Source: Phenylobacterium aquaticum (GTDB lineage: Bacteria; Pseudomonadota; Alphaproteobacteria; Caulobacterales; Caulobacteraceae). Taken from it: DNA of 64,000 nt. Below the pieces are notes generated by a model. The model saw only the letters and a list, made by a program, of their open reading frames with translations. It made no database searches and had not been told where the DNA came from. Positions 24,204 to 34,494 of this stretch are shown here, in pieces. Location of the stretch: NCBI RefSeq assembly GCF_022695515.1, contig NZ_JALDPT010000001.1, positions 310,001-374,000 on the forward strand. The letters are read 5' to 3'. A program made the position numbers and the translations under genes. Numbering within the stretch: position 1 is the stretch's first letter; each line of letters begins with the position of its first letter.

Positions 24204-25687
24204 TTAATCCACCGCCAGGCAGACGGCCTTGATCGACAGGTATTCGTCCAGGCCGTAGCGCGAGCCCTCGCGGCCCAGGCCGGATTCCTTAACCCCGCCA
24301 AATGGCGCGACCTCGGTGGAGATCAGGCCGGTGTTCAGCCCCACCATGCCCGACTGGATCGCCTCGCTGACCCGCCAGGCCCGCTTGAGGTCGGCGGTGT
24401 AGAGATAGGAGGCCAGGCCCGCGCGGTGGAATTGGCCAGCGCGATCGCCTCGGCCTCGTGCGCGAAGGCGGTGATCCCCGCCACGGGGCCGAAGGTCTCC
24501 TCGCGGGTCAGCAGGGCGTCGGGCGCGACGTCGGCCAGCACCGTCGGCGCGAAATAGGTCCCTTCGCCCTCCACCGCGGCGCCGCCGGTCAGCAGCCGGG
24601 CCCCGCCGGCCAGGGCGTCCTCCACATGACGGCGGGCCTTGGCGACCGCGCGCGCGTCGATCAGCGGCCCCTGATCGGTCTCGCCCGCCAGGCCGTCGCC
24701 GATCCTTAAACCCGCCGCCCGCTTGGCCAACCGCTCGACGAACTCTGCGGCGATCGAGGCCTCCACATAGAACCGGTTGGCGCAGACACAGGTCTGGCCG
24801 GCGTTGCGGAACTTGGACGCCATGGCCCCCTCGACCGCCGCGTCCAGGTCGGCGTCGGCGAAGACGATGAAGGGCGCGTTGCCGCCGAGCTCCAGCGACA
24901 CCCGCTTGACCGTGTCCATGCACCTGGCCGCCAGCAACTTTCCCACCGCGGTGGAGCCGGTGAAGGTGAACTTGGCGATGCGCGGATCGGTGGTCAGCAC
25001 CTCGCCGATCGGCGCGGCCTCGCCGGTGACGATGTTGAATATCCCCTTGGGCACGCCCGCCTCCTCGCCCAGCAGGGCGAGCGCCAGGGCCGAGAGCGGA
25101 GTCAGCTCCGAGGGCTTCAGCACCACCGAGCAGCCGGCCGCCAAGGCGGGGCCGACCTTGCGGGTGATCATGGCGGCGGGGAAGTTCCACGGCGTCACGG
25201 CGGCCACCACCCCCACCGGCTGCTTCAGGGTGATGATCCGGCGGTCGTCCTGGTGGCCGGGGATCACGTCGCCATAGGCCCGCTTGGCCTCCTCCCCGAA
25301 CCATTCGAGGAAGGCCGCCGCATAGGCGATCTCCCCGCGCGACTCGCTCAAGGGTTTGCCCTGCTCGGCGGTCATCAGCCGGGCGAGATCCTCCTGGTGC
25401 GCCATCATCAGGTCGAACCACTTGCGCAGCACCTGGGCCCGCGCCTTGGCCGACCGCGCCGCCCACTCGCCCTGCGCCGCCGTCGCGGCGGTCACCGCCT
25501 GGAGCGTCGCTTCGGCGCCGAGGTTGGGGATATGGGCCAGCACCCGCCCGGTGGCCGGGTTCCTCACCTCGACCAGCTCGGGACCGCTCACCCAGGCCCC
25601 GCCGATATAGGCGGCCTCCCGCAGCAGGTCGGGCCGCTTAAGGGCCAGGCGGGTCTGTTCGGCGGTGGTGTCGGCGATCTGGGTCAT
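24204..25687 (-). pseudogene. gabD: Succinate-semialdehyde dehydrogenase GabD, frameshifted
   Basis: An NAD(P)-dependent aldehyde dehydrogenase of about 494 residues, in pattern GabD. It oxidises succinate semialdehyde to succinate, the second step of GABA catabolism. Motifs: [40 protein letters not shown], and the catalytic Cys in [14 protein letters not shown]. The C-terminal [18 protein letters not shown] is in another frame. One base is missing near 24415-24426; restoring it gives [13 protein letters not shown]. It overlaps gabT by 4 bp (ATGA) and is last in the operon starting at 34414. Probably functional if the indel is a sequencing error. Confidence 0.88.
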
Positions 25688-26967
25688 GCCGCGATCCTCA
25701 GCGCGTCTTCGAGGCGGTCGAGGCCTTCGTCCAGAAATGATTCGGAGATCGTCAGTGGGAAGAGCAGTCGGATCGTCTCCCCATGAATGCCGCAGGACAA
25801 TAGGATCAGCCCGCGCTCCAGAGCCTTGGCTGTCACCAGCTTGGCCGCCGCGCCATCCGGATCGCGCGATCCGCGGGACGTCACCAGGTCGAAAGCGATC
25901 ATGGCGCCCGGTCCACGCAGGCCGGCGATCGGACGCAGGTCGTTGCGCGCCTCGAAACCGGCGAGCCGGGCGCGGGTGCGGGCTCCCAAGGACTCGGCGC
26001 GGGCCAGCAGCCCTTCCTCGGCGATGACGTCGAGCACGGCCAGGGCCGCGGCGCAGGCGACTGGGGAACCCGCATAGGTGCCGCCCAGGCCGCCAGGCTC
26101 GGCGGCGTCCATGATCTCGGCGCGGCCGACCACGCCGGACAGCGGAAAGCCGCCCGCGAGGGACTTGGCGACGGTAATCAGGTCGGGCTTTACGCCGGTG
26201 TGCTCGATCCCGAACATCTTGCCGGTCCGGCCAAATCCGGACTGGACCTCGTCGGCGATCAGGAGAATCCCCCAGCGGTCGCAGAGGTCGCGCAGCGCCT
26301 GCATGAAGCTCGGCGTGGCGGCATGGAAGCCGCCCTCCCCCTGAACGGGCTCCAGGATGATCGCCGCCACCCGCTCCGGCTCGACATCCGCGCGGAAGAT
26401 GAAGTCCAGCGCCCGCAGGCTGTCCTCTTCACTGACTCCATAGTGCGGGATCGGAAACGGCGCGTGATAGATCTCCGCCGGCATGGGGCCGAACCTGTGC
26501 TTGTAGGGCACGGTCTTGCCGGTCAGGCCCATGGTGAGCATGGTCCGACCATGGAAGCCTCCGGTGAAGGCGATCACCGCCGAGCGGCCCGTGGCGGCTC
26601 GAGCGATCTTCACTGCGTTTTCGACGGCCTCGGCGCCGGTGGTGAACAGGATGGTCTTGGCGGGACCGTCGATGGGAGCGAGCGCGTTCAGCCGCTCCGC
26701 CAGCTCGATATAGGGCTCGTATGCGGTGACCTGGAACGCCGTATGCGTGTAGCGCTCCAGCTGAGCGGCGACGGCGGCCATGACCTTGGGATGGCGGTGG
26801 CCGGTGTTGAGCACCGCGATGCCGCCGCCAAAGTCGATATAGCGGCGGCCGTCGGCGTCCCAGAGTTCGCTGTTCTCGCCCCGGGCGGCGAAGATCGCGG
26901 TCGCGGTGGCCACGCCACGCGGCACGGCGGCCACGCGCCGGGCCTGAAGGGCTGCGTTTGCGGACAT
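25684..26967 (-). CDS. gabT: 4-aminobutyrate aminotransferase GabT
   Basis: A 427-residue class III PLP aminotransferase that transfers the amino group of GABA to 2-oxoglutarate. Typical features: FGGGIAVLNTGHRHPKV, TTGAEAVENAVKIARAATGR, the Asp motif LLIADEVQSGFGRTGKMF and the Schiff-base Lys in TVAKSLAGGFPLSGVVGR. The YDLAG-type GabT pattern is closer than ornithine or acetylornithine enzymes, though other omega-amino acids could be accepted. Within an operon: 26 bp after the MFS gene and a 4-bp overlap with gabD. Confidence 0.9.
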   Translation of the reverse strand: MSANAALQARRVAAVPRGVATATAIFAARGENSELWDADGRRYIDFGGGIAVLNTGHRHPKVMAAVAAQLERYTHTAFQVTAYEPYIELAERLNALAPIDGPAKTILFTTGAEAVENAVKIARAATGRSAVIAFTGGFHGRTMLTMGLTGKTVPYKHRFGPMPAEIYHAPFPIPHYGVSEEDSLRALDFIFRADVEPERVAAIILEPVQGEGGFHAATPSFMQALRDLCDRWGILLIADEVQSGFGRTGKMFGIEHTGVKPDLITVAKSLAGGFPLSGVVGRAEIMDAAEPGGLGGTYAGSPVACAAALAVLDVIAEEGLLARAESLGARTRARLAGFEARNDLRPIAGLRGPGAMIAFDLVTSRGSRDPDGAAAKLVTAKALERGLILLSCGIHGETIRLLFPLTISESFLDEGLDRLEDALRIAA

Positions 26968-26993
26968 GTCGGAAACTCTCGTCAGGTTGAAAA

Positions 26994-28172
26994 TCAGGAA
27001 GAACGATCAAGGGTCTGGGCCGGGACCAAGGCGAAGGCCGCGGACAGGCAAAGACCGGTGACCGCGAGGGTCACGAGGCGCGGGAAGTGGGTCTCTTGCA
27101 GAAGCACCGCGCCGAGCGCCGGACCCGAGGCCAGGCCCAGCTTGGAGAAGAAGCCGGCCAGGGTCGCGATCCGTCCGCCGGGGTCGAAGGCGGCGCACAG
27201 ACCGAGCAGATAAGGGATGACAAAGGCCCAGACGACCGAGGTCACGATGTTGGCGACCACATACATCCATGCCAGGTCGCTGCGCAGGAAGGCCAATGCG
27301 CCCAGCACCGTCAGCACCGCGCCATACGCGATCGGCTTCAGGCGCCCGAAGCGCAGCCCGATCATCACCACCAGCACCGAACCCAGGGCGCCGATCCAGT
27401 TCGCGGTGGCCAGGGTGGCGCTGATGAAAGGCTGGGCCAGGCCATAGGCGCGGCCCAGATCGATGACGAAGGCCGACAGAGCCATGTTCGCCGCCTGGAA
27501 CATGAACACCGCCACAAGCGCCGCGGCCAGGGGCGCCCAGCGCACCAGGCCGCGCGCAGCGACCGCCTCCGGCGATCGGCTGCGCGCCGGATAGGCGGAG
27601 AGAAAGGGCAGCATCAGCGCCGCGGTCGCGCTGAAAGCAGCCAGGGCGAGAAACAGCACCGGGGTGCCGAACTTTGGCACAAGGCCCGGCAGGAACAGCA
27701 ACCCGACGCCACCCAGGCCGAACTGAACCACCAGAAGCATGCCGAAGGTCCGGTCTGGCGCCTTGGTCCTGGCGATCACCGCGAACGAGATCCCCACCAG
27801 GAAGCCGCCGATCAGGCCATGGCCGAACCGCACCGCCATCAACACCGGCGCCACCGTCAGCTCGGTGGAGACCAGATCCGTGGCGATCAGGGCGAACAGC
27901 AGCCCCAGCGCCGCCGGCTTCCAGGCGATCCGGTCAACCACGAACACGGCGGCGAAGGCGCCGGCCGCAGCGCCATAGACATTCATCGCCGCGACCAGAC
28001 CCGCGGCCCTGGCCGTGAATCCCAGCCCATCCTGCAGGCCGCTGACCAGGGCCGGCATGATGTTCACATAGAACAGTCCGGCCGTAGCCATGAAGGAGAG
28101 CAGCACGGCGGCGATCAGGCCGTCAGGCGCCGCCTTCGGCAGACCGGGGGCCCGAGGGGAGACATCAGTCAT
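26994..28172 (-). CDS. MFS transporter (12-span)
   Basis: A 392-residue major facilitator protein with about 12 hydrophobic spans. The loop signatures are weak, but VRFGHGLIGGFLVGISFAV and the central charged loop are MFS-like. Its start overlaps the restored stop of the serine hydrolase as ATGACTGA (28165-28172), and gabT follows 26 bp later. By position it is probably the inner-membrane importer of the compound whose degradation ends in GABA. An exporter role cannot be ruled out. Confidence 0.85.
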   Translation of the reverse strand: MTDVSPRAPGLPKAAPDGLIAAVLLSFMATAGLFYVNIMPALVSGLQDGLGFTARAAGLVAAMNVYGAAAGAFAAVFVVDRIAWKPAALGLLFALIATDLVSTELTVAPVLMAVRFGHGLIGGFLVGISFAVIARTKAPDRTFGMLLVVQFGLGGVGLLFLPGLVPKFGTPVLFLALAAFSATAALMLPFLSAYPARSRSPEAVAARGLVRWAPLAAALVAVFMFQAANMALSAFVIDLGRAYGLAQPFISATLATANWIGALGSVLVVMIGLRFGRLKPIAYGAVLTVLGALAFLRSDLAWMYVVANIVTSVVWAFVIPYLLGLCAAFDPGGRIATLAGFFSKLGLASGPALGAVLLQETHFPRLVTLAVTGLCLSAAFALVPAQTLDRSS

Positions 28173-29773
28173 GACACAGGGCTTTCACGGCGTTGGCGGC
28201 GCCGGCGGCGGGGCCCCAGTCGAAGCGACCCTCGTCTCCAAATGCATAGAAGACCACGCCATTGGGGAACAGGACGATGGAGATCCCGCCGTAGCCGGAC
28301 AGGAACGGCGTCCAAACCGGCCGCGCGCAGCCGATCAGGTCGGCGATGTTTCGCGCCCAGACACCGTGGACGTAGCGCAGCCGCGGCGAACCGGCGGGCG
28401 CCCGCGTCGGACCTCTGCAGCGCCTCGTCCATCAACTTCGGGTCGAAGAGTTCGTCCTGGCGGGCGCGATTGGTCGGCGACAGAAACAGGCCGAGGCGCG
28501 CGGCGTCGTCGGGTCGCAGGAACAGACCCCAGCCCGTGAGGGGCTGGCGCGCGGCGTCGAGGGTGCGCCGGGTCTCGTCGAGAGCCGGGCTCAGTCCCAG
28601 ATCCCGCCAGATCGGCCGCAGCACGGCGTCGTAGGGATCGGCGCCTGCCGCTCCGCGCAAGGCCTCGCCCAGCAGGTAGCTGTCGGTAGTGTGGTAGACC
28701 CAGGTCCCACCGGGCGCCGTCCGGCGCGGATAGTGGCCACAGGCATAGGCCAGCTTCTCGGCGCGGGTTTCCGATGCGAAGAAGGCCGCCATGTCGCTCG
28801 CATCCTCGTCCGCCTCATAGGCGTCGGAGCCGTAGCGCCCTGTGGTCATATCGAGCAGATCGAGGGCGGTGACCTCGGCCCAGGGATAAGGCGCCTGACA
28901 GTCCGGAACGAGGTTCGCCACCGACCGGCGCGACGTGCCCGGACGCTCCCGCTCCAGCCGCATCAGCCCCAGCCCGCCGACCAGCGTCTTGGCCAGAGAA
29001 TAGGAGGGCAGTAGCCGGCCCTCGCAGAAGGGATCGACGCCGAACCGGGTCGGACAGGGCCCGGCGTAATTCACGCCGTCCGCCACCATCCCATAGACCG
29101 CCTGATCGTCGCCAGAGGCCCGGGCCAGGGCGGCAAGGTTCACACCCGGATACCTCGCGGCCAGAGCGACCAGGGGTTGGACCGGCGCCTGGTTCGCCCG
29201 AAGCTCCCGGTCGCGGGCGACCCGAAGGTCGCGATCCGCCGGGGCTCCGGCGATGAACTCCACCCTGGGCGCCGCCCAGGCATCGAACTTGGCATAGAGG
29301 CAAGTCTCCGCGCCGATGCGCAGCTGGGCGTTGGCCACGCCTGTGGCGCTCAAGGTCAGGCGCAGCAGCCCATTGTGAACGCAGTTGGCGTTGGCCTCGC
29401 GCAGGGCGACCGGCAGGACGGCGACGTCGCCTCCAGCCGCCGCCCAGACCCGCCCGGGTCCCGCCGACCAATCCCAGGACTTTGATCCTCCGCCGGGAGG
29501 AACCTCGACGATCAGCCGCCCGCCATCGTCCATCACGTTCAGGGCCAATGCGGGCCAGGCCAGGCGCGGGTCAGGGTCCGGCGGCGGATCATCGTCACGC
29601 AGGACCTTCACGCCTTGTGGCCGCGGGCCAAAGGTCAAGATCAGTCGGCCCTCAAAAGGACGGGCCGGCGCATGCGCGCCGGCGGGAGGCGTGAAGGCCG
29701 CCATGGGCAGGCGCTCGGCCTCCGCCGGTCCGCCAATTGCGAGCGCGGCCAAGATCAGAATGAGCCGGCCCAT
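28165..29773 (-). pseudogene. Exported beta-lactamase-family serine hydrolase, frameshifted near C-terminus
   Basis: A roughly 535-residue protein: signal peptide (LILILAALAIGGPAEA), an N-terminal beta-rich region of about 220 residues with two cysteines, then a class C-type hydrolase domain with SxxK as SLAK in LLPSYSLAKTLVG and Tyr in WVYHTTDSYLLG. The SGYGG segment, at the KTG position, lies in another frame. One extra base near 28391-28406 breaks the frame; removing it gives RLRYVHGVWARN and a stop at 28165 that overlaps the MFS start by 8 bp. That overlap supports the restored frame. The start ATG overlaps the preceding TGA as TGATG (29771-29775). Confidence 0.82.
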
Positions 29774-31164
29774 CACGCGACGCCTTGCGCCTTTAGGCTC
29801 TGGGCCAGGGGCGCGAGCTCCGCCTCGTAGCGGCGCCAGAGCGACAGTGAGTCCCGATAGATCGGTCGCCGGACCTGGGCCGCGCTGGCCGTGGCCGCGG
29901 GCGCCGGATTGGCGTGAAAGTCCAGACAGGCCGGCTCCCAGGTGAGGCCCAAGACCTCGACCAGTCGGCGGCTTTCGCCAGCCTGATCCTCAACGAGGGC
30001 TTCATAGTCGATCTCGACCATCCGCCCCCGGAGCACGTCGCGCCAGTGAGCCATCAGCCGGTGATAGGCACCGATATACTGGCCGAGGTCCGCCTGGCTG
30101 TAGGAATAGGGGCAGCCCGTGCGGAACAGGGTCTTGAAGAGGGCGTAGCCATTGTCCATCGGATCGCGACGGACATGGACGATCCGCGCCTCCGGCAGGC
30201 TGAGCGCGATCAGGCCGATATAGAGGTAGTTGGCTGGGGTCTTATCGATGACCATCGGCGCGGCGCGGCCATAGGCGGTGAGGCTGTCGCGATAGGCCTG
30301 GCCCAGGCGCTCGAAATCCATGCGTCCAGAACGCGCGACCATGTCGCCCTTGTCCACCGCCGGGCCCACGGTGCGCACCAGGGACAGGGCGAAGTCGCTG
30401 ATCTCGCCTAGGCTCTCCACCTGGCTGTGGGCGCTGAGGATGCGGTCGACCAGGGTCGTGCCGCTGCGGGGAAGCCCCAGGACGAAGACGGGCCCTGCGG
30501 ACGCGGGGCGGGTCGCCGCGCACGCCGTGGTCGGCGCATCGAACACCTGAGCGATCTGGGTCATGGTCGCCAGATCGGCCTCGACCTTGTAGCTCAGCAG
30601 GCTGCGCCGCCGAGCGGCGCCACGCGCCAGCCAGGTCCAGGCGGCGGAAGCGTCGCCCAAGTCCTCGTATTCCTTGGCGAGCGCGTAGCAAAGCGCGGCC
30701 TCGGCGCCCGGCTGGCGGACGCGGGCCACGGCCGCCGTCATTTGGTCGATGTGATTGTCGACCGTGCCCCATTTGCGCAGGGTCGCGCGATTGTAGCAGG
30801 CGTCGCCGTCCAATGGATCCAGGGCCACCACCTGATCATAGGCGTGTTCGGCGCCGACGAGATCACCGCACGCCACCAGCACCGAGGCCAGATTGTAGAG
30901 CACGCCGGGATCCCTTGGCGCCAGGTCCGCCGCCCGCCGGTAACACCTCAGCGCGTCGTCGAAGCGGGCGTTGGCCAGGAACACCTCGCCGGCCGCTTGA
31001 AGCCCCCGGGCGTCGCCCTGCAACCCAGGCTCCAGGGCGAGGAGCTCGGCGTTCGCCTCGCCCCTGCGCCCAACATTGACGAGCGCCCGCACGGCCTCCA
31101 GCCCCCCGCGTCCGTCGCCGGGCGCGGCATGACTGACCGATCGTGGGGCGCCCGGTGCGGTCAT
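29773..31164 (-). CDS. TPR-repeat sulfotransferase family protein
   Basis: A 463-residue two-part protein. The N-terminal half has several tetratricopeptide repeats (for example FDDALRCYRRAADLAPRDPG and GAEHAYDQVVALDPLDGDA). The C-terminal half is a sulfotransferase with the PAPS 5'-phosphosulfate loop LGLPRSGTTLVDRIL and the 3'-phosphate motif RIVHVRRDPMDN. The family transfers sulfate from PAPS to an acceptor, but many bacterial TPR-sulfotransferases have no known substrate. The ATG at 31164 lies 4 bp after the TBDR stop. Its presence in a GABA-type catabolic operon is unexplained. Confidence 0.88.
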   Translation of the reverse strand: MTAPGAPRSVSHAAPGDGRGGLEAVRALVNVGRRGEANAELLALEPGLQGDARGLQAAGEVFLANARFDDALRCYRRAADLAPRDPGVLYNLASVLVACGDLVGAEHAYDQVVALDPLDGDACYNRATLRKWGTVDNHIDQMTAAVARVRQPGAEAALCYALAKEYEDLGDASAAWTWLARGAARRRSLLSYKVEADLATMTQIAQVFDAPTTACAATRPASAGPVFVLGLPRSGTTLVDRILSAHSQVESLGEISDFALSLVRTVGPAVDKGDMVARSGRMDFERLGQAYRDSLTAYGRAAPMVIDKTPANYLYIGLIALSLPEARIVHVRRDPMDNGYALFKTLFRTGCPYSYSQADLGQYIGAYHRLMAHWRDVLRGRMVEIDYEALVEDQAGESRRLVEVLGLTWEPACLDFHANPAPAATASAAQVRRPIYRDSLSLWRRYEAELAPLAQSLKAQGVA

Positions 31165-31168
31165 GACC

Positions 31169-33523
31169 TTAGAACGGATGGTCGAGGGTGAGGCCGACGG
31201 TGCGCGGCAGGGTGATGAGGTCCTTGGCGCCGTTGCCATAATAGCCGTCGGCGGGGTCGGTCCCCATGTAGCTCTGAGTGAAGCGGCCGGTCACCCCGTC
31301 GGCGTTGAAGATGTTCTTTACGAAGACGGTCGCAGACCAGGTGTCGAAAGTCGCGGTGGCTGAGGCGTTCCAGATCTGGAACGGCGGCAGACCGACATTC
31401 AGTCGCGTCGAGGTGGTCACCGCATTGCGGGTGGCCGACTGGTAGTAGCCATTCAGCCGCCCGGTCAGCATCACCCCGTTGGACAGCGTCATGGAGTGGT
31501 CGAGGGCGAACGTCACCGCATGCTCGGCCGTGCCGGGCAGACGGGCGCCCTTCAGCGCCACGGGCCGGGTTCCGCCAGTCGGGGGATAGGCGTTCTCGGT
31601 CAGCTTGGCGTCCGTATAGGTGTAGCCCAGGCTATAGTGTACGCCCTCCAGCCACCCGTCGATCTGAGCTTCCAGCCCCTGCGAGCGCGCCGCGCCGCCG
31701 TTCTGGGCGACGAAGAAGCCCCAGTTTGGCGTGACGGTGTTGATCTGGATGTCCTTCCAGTCGACGTAGAACAGGGCCGCATTATAGGTAATCCCGTAGC
31801 GGATCCCCTTCAGACCGGCCTCGTAGTTCACCACCCTGTCTGGTCCATATTGTTGCCAGCGGGCGTCCTCGGCGTAGCGGCCGATGGTCGGCACCGCGTT
31901 GGCGCCGCCGCGCCGGTAGCCCTCCGACACCGTCGCATAGGCCAGGCCCCGTTCGCCGAATTTCCAGGAGACATTGGCCTTGTAGAGCGCCTTGCTGTCC
32001 GACTTCTGGAAGCTTGCATTGGTCGGCGACGATAGCGAGGTGTAGACCGGCACGTCCATGAAGGTGTGGCTCTTGGACTGGTTGTCGAACCAGCGCACTC
32101 CTCCCGTCACCTGCAGCCGGTCCGTGACGTGATAGGTCAATTCGCCGAACAGGGCCTTGTCGGTGAAATCCTCGTGGCGGTCATAGGCGAAGTCCTGATC
32201 CGACTGCACTTCGGCCTTGAAGGCAGGATAGGCGGCGTCCCACCAGCGCTTGAAGCCGCGCAGATAGCTGGCCTGGGTCGCGCCCAGCTTCTGCTTCTCG
32301 TAGAAGCCGCCCACCACGTAATCGATCGGGCCCTTGGTCTGGGAGACCAGCCGGATCTCCTCAATGAAAGCCCGGTCGGAATAGGTGCGGACCGCCGAGG
32401 CCATGGGCCTGGGGAAGTTGTAGTAGAACCCGAGCCAGCCATTCTGGGCATAATAGCCGGTGTTCTCGCTGACGCTGTCGCCATGGTGGTCATAGGACGA
32501 GGTCGATGAGGTCAGGGTCGCAAAGCCCAGGTCGACCGTGGTTTCCAGCGAGGTCAGGCTGACCTCCCGCGACGAGGGCTCGAGTTGAACCGAGCCGTTT
32601 TCGTACTTGCCGTAGACGCGGCCATAGCCATCGACGCCGCGCGTCACCTGACGGCGGCCGCCGATGTCGTCGGACTGGCGCGCATAGGAGAGCGTCATGT
32701 CCAGCCAGTCGGCGGGTTTCACCCGCAGGGCCGCGCGGCCGTACTTGATATTGACCGTGTCAGCGTCCTTCTTGGTCTCATAGACCGCCGCCGAGGACAG
32801 TACGCCTGACGGCGCCACAGGGATGCCCGCCGCATCCAGTTTGTAGACGTTCACGTAGTCGGTCAGGCCCGGATAGTCCTGGACGCTGCCGGTGATCCGC
32901 AGGGCGGCCTTCTCCCCGAACGGGATATTGATCGTCCCATCTCCGGCCCAGCCGACGCCGCCGGATCCGTCGACATGTGAGGCCGTGGCGCTCACCTTGC
33001 CGCCGAATTCACCGAGCTCCGGGGCGTGCAGGATGTAGCGGATGGTGCCGCCGAGCGAGCCGGAGCCGTAGAGCGTGCCCTGGGGACCGCGCAGGATCTC
33101 CACGCGATCCACATCCTTCAGCGCGAAATTGGCGAACAACGGCGTGTCATTGACATAGCTCGACACCGGCGCGACGGCCGAGATCGCATAGTCGCCCAGG
33201 ATGGCGCTATCGACGTTCAGGCCGCGAATCTGGATGCTGTTGCTCACCCCCTGGTTCCGGTAGCCGCGATCGACGACCGAGACGCCCGGCACGGTGCGCA
33301 ACAGCTCCGCGGCGCTCTGGACCTTGGCCTGATCGATGGCCTGACCCGACACCGCCGAGATATTGTAGGGCACGTCGAGCACCCGCTCCTCGCGCCGAGT
33401 GGCGGTGACCACCACCTCGGCGACGGTGGCGTCCGACGTCTGCTTGGCCGCCTCGGCGAGCGCCTGCGACGCCATCAGGGACAACGACACGGCGGTCGTC
33501 GCCATCAACATGGATCTGAACAT
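31169..33523 (-). CDS. TonB-dependent outer-membrane receptor
   Basis: A 784-residue TBDR with a signal peptide ending SQALAEA and a TonB-box/plug start AEVVVTATRREERVLDVPYN. The plug signature VDRVEILRGPQGTLYGSGSLG is present (shown in part), with a long 22-strand-type barrel ending VGLTLDHPF. It imports an unknown ligand in a TonB/ExbBD-dependent manner. Its ATG follows the nitrilase TAG with no spacer, so it belongs to the nitrilase-gabD operon and probably brings in the substrate for that pathway. Confidence 0.93.
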   Translation of the reverse strand: MFRSMLMATTAVSLSLMASQALAEAAKQTSDATVAEVVVTATRREERVLDVPYNISAVSGQAIDQAKVQSAAELLRTVPGVSVVDRGYRNQGVSNSIQIRGLNVDSAILGDYAISAVAPVSSYVNDTPLFANFALKDVDRVEILRGPQGTLYGSGSLGGTIRYILHAPELGEFGGKVSATASHVDGSGGVGWAGDGTINIPFGEKAALRITGSVQDYPGLTDYVNVYKLDAAGIPVAPSGVLSSAAVYETKKDADTVNIKYGRAALRVKPADWLDMTLSYARQSDDIGGRRQVTRGVDGYGRVYGKYENGSVQLEPSSREVSLTSLETTVDLGFATLTSSTSSYDHHGDSVSENTGYYAQNGWLGFYYNFPRPMASAVRTYSDRAFIEEIRLVSQTKGPIDYVVGGFYEKQKLGATQASYLRGFKRWWDAAYPAFKAEVQSDQDFAYDRHEDFTDKALFGELTYHVTDRLQVTGGVRWFDNQSKSHTFMDVPVYTSLSSPTNASFQKSDSKALYKANVSWKFGERGLAYATVSEGYRRGGANAVPTIGRYAEDARWQQYGPDRVVNYEAGLKGIRYGITYNAALFYVDWKDIQINTVTPNWGFFVAQNGGAARSQGLEAQIDGWLEGVHYSLGYTYTDAKLTENAYPPTGGTRPVALKGARLPGTAEHAVTFALDHSMTLSNGVMLTGRLNGYYQSATRNAVTTSTRLNVGLPPFQIWNASATATFDTWSATVFVKNIFNADGVTGRFTQSYMGTDPADGYYGNGAKDLITLPRTVGLTLDHPF

Positions 33524-34414
33524 CTACCCCTCCGTCTGATCTTGAGTCTTGGTCGACGCCGCCGGCGCCAGGGCCTGTGGCTTCTCGAGTGGGCCCAGCC
33601 CCGCCAGGGCGGCGGACCGCGCGCCCTCGCGATAGGGCGGGAAGGTCGATGGGCCGTCGCGATAGCTCTTCAGCACCTGCCCCAGGCCATGCCAGCCGCG
33701 CTCGCGGACCCGGCGCACATAGTCGAGGTCCAGATCCGCGGCGATGATGTCGCGACCCGAGCCAGCCTCGTAGATCACCTCGCCCCCGGGGCCGAACACC
33801 GCCGAACGGCCGTTGCCGAGATGGCCGGCCAGGTTCACGTCGACGAAATAGCACTGGTTCTGGGCGGCGCTGGCCCGGGCGATGGCCAGTTCGACATCAC
33901 GATCGATCGTGTTGGTCATGCCCGGATGCAGGACCACCTCCGCGCCCATCCAGGCCAGGGTGCGCGTCGTCTCCGGGAACCACATGTCATAGCAGATCGA
34001 CACCCCGATCCGGCCGACCTTGGGAATGTCGAACACCATGCACTCGGCGCCTGCGGCCACCCCAGCCTCATAGGGGCGGAAGGGGTAGATCTTGCGGTAC
34101 TTGAGAACCAGGTCGCCGTTGGGATCGATCACCGGACAGGTGTTGTAGATCACGCCATCGACACGCTCGAAGATCGACCCCCCGACCAGCCAAACCCGGT
34201 TGTCGCGGGCCATGGCCCGAAGCCGGGTCTCGGCGACGCCGCCCGGATCCTGGGCATAAACCACCGAGGGTCCATAGGCGCTCAGCTCTCCGATCAGGAC
34301 GAGGTCAACCCAGGACAGACGCCGCTTGGCCGCAGCGACCTCGTCCGAGATCCTGTCCAGATTGTCCCCCGCTTGCAGATCAAGCTGCAGACCGGCGACG
34401 GCGAGATGCGACAT
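33524..34414 (-). CDS. Nitrilase-superfamily C-N hydrolase
   Basis: A 296-residue carbon-nitrogen hydrolase. The catalytic triad is visible as Glu43 (LIGELSAYG), Lys108 (KYRKIYPF) and Cys141 (GVSICYDMWFPE). Members cleave amides, N-carbamoyl groups or nitriles, such as N-carbamoylputrescine or omega-amides. No signal peptide is seen, so it is cytoplasmic. It is the first gene of the operon running to gabD and lies 80 bp after the MocR-like gene. With GabT/GabD downstream, an omega-amide or carbamoyl derivative of a C4 amine is a reasonable guess, no more. Confidence 0.92.
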   Translation of the reverse strand: MSHLAVAGLQLDLQAGDNLDRISDEVAAAKRRLSWVDLVLIGELSAYGPSVVYAQDPGGVAETRLRAMARDNRVWLVGGSIFERVDGVIYNTCPVIDPNGDLVLKYRKIYPFRPYEAGVAAGAECMVFDIPKVGRIGVSICYDMWFPETTRTLAWMGAEVVLHPGMTNTIDRDVELAIARASAAQNQCYFVDVNLAGHLGNGRSAVFGPGGEVIYEAGSGRDIIAADLDLDYVRRVRERGWHGLGQVLKSYRDGPSTFPPYREGARSAALAGLGPLEKPQALAPAASTKTQDQTEG

Positions 34415-34494
34415 GCGAAAGTCCCTTCAACGCGGTCTTGTGAAGAGACAGTGACGGTCCAGCGACGCCTCGCGTAGGACCAGATTGACCCAAT

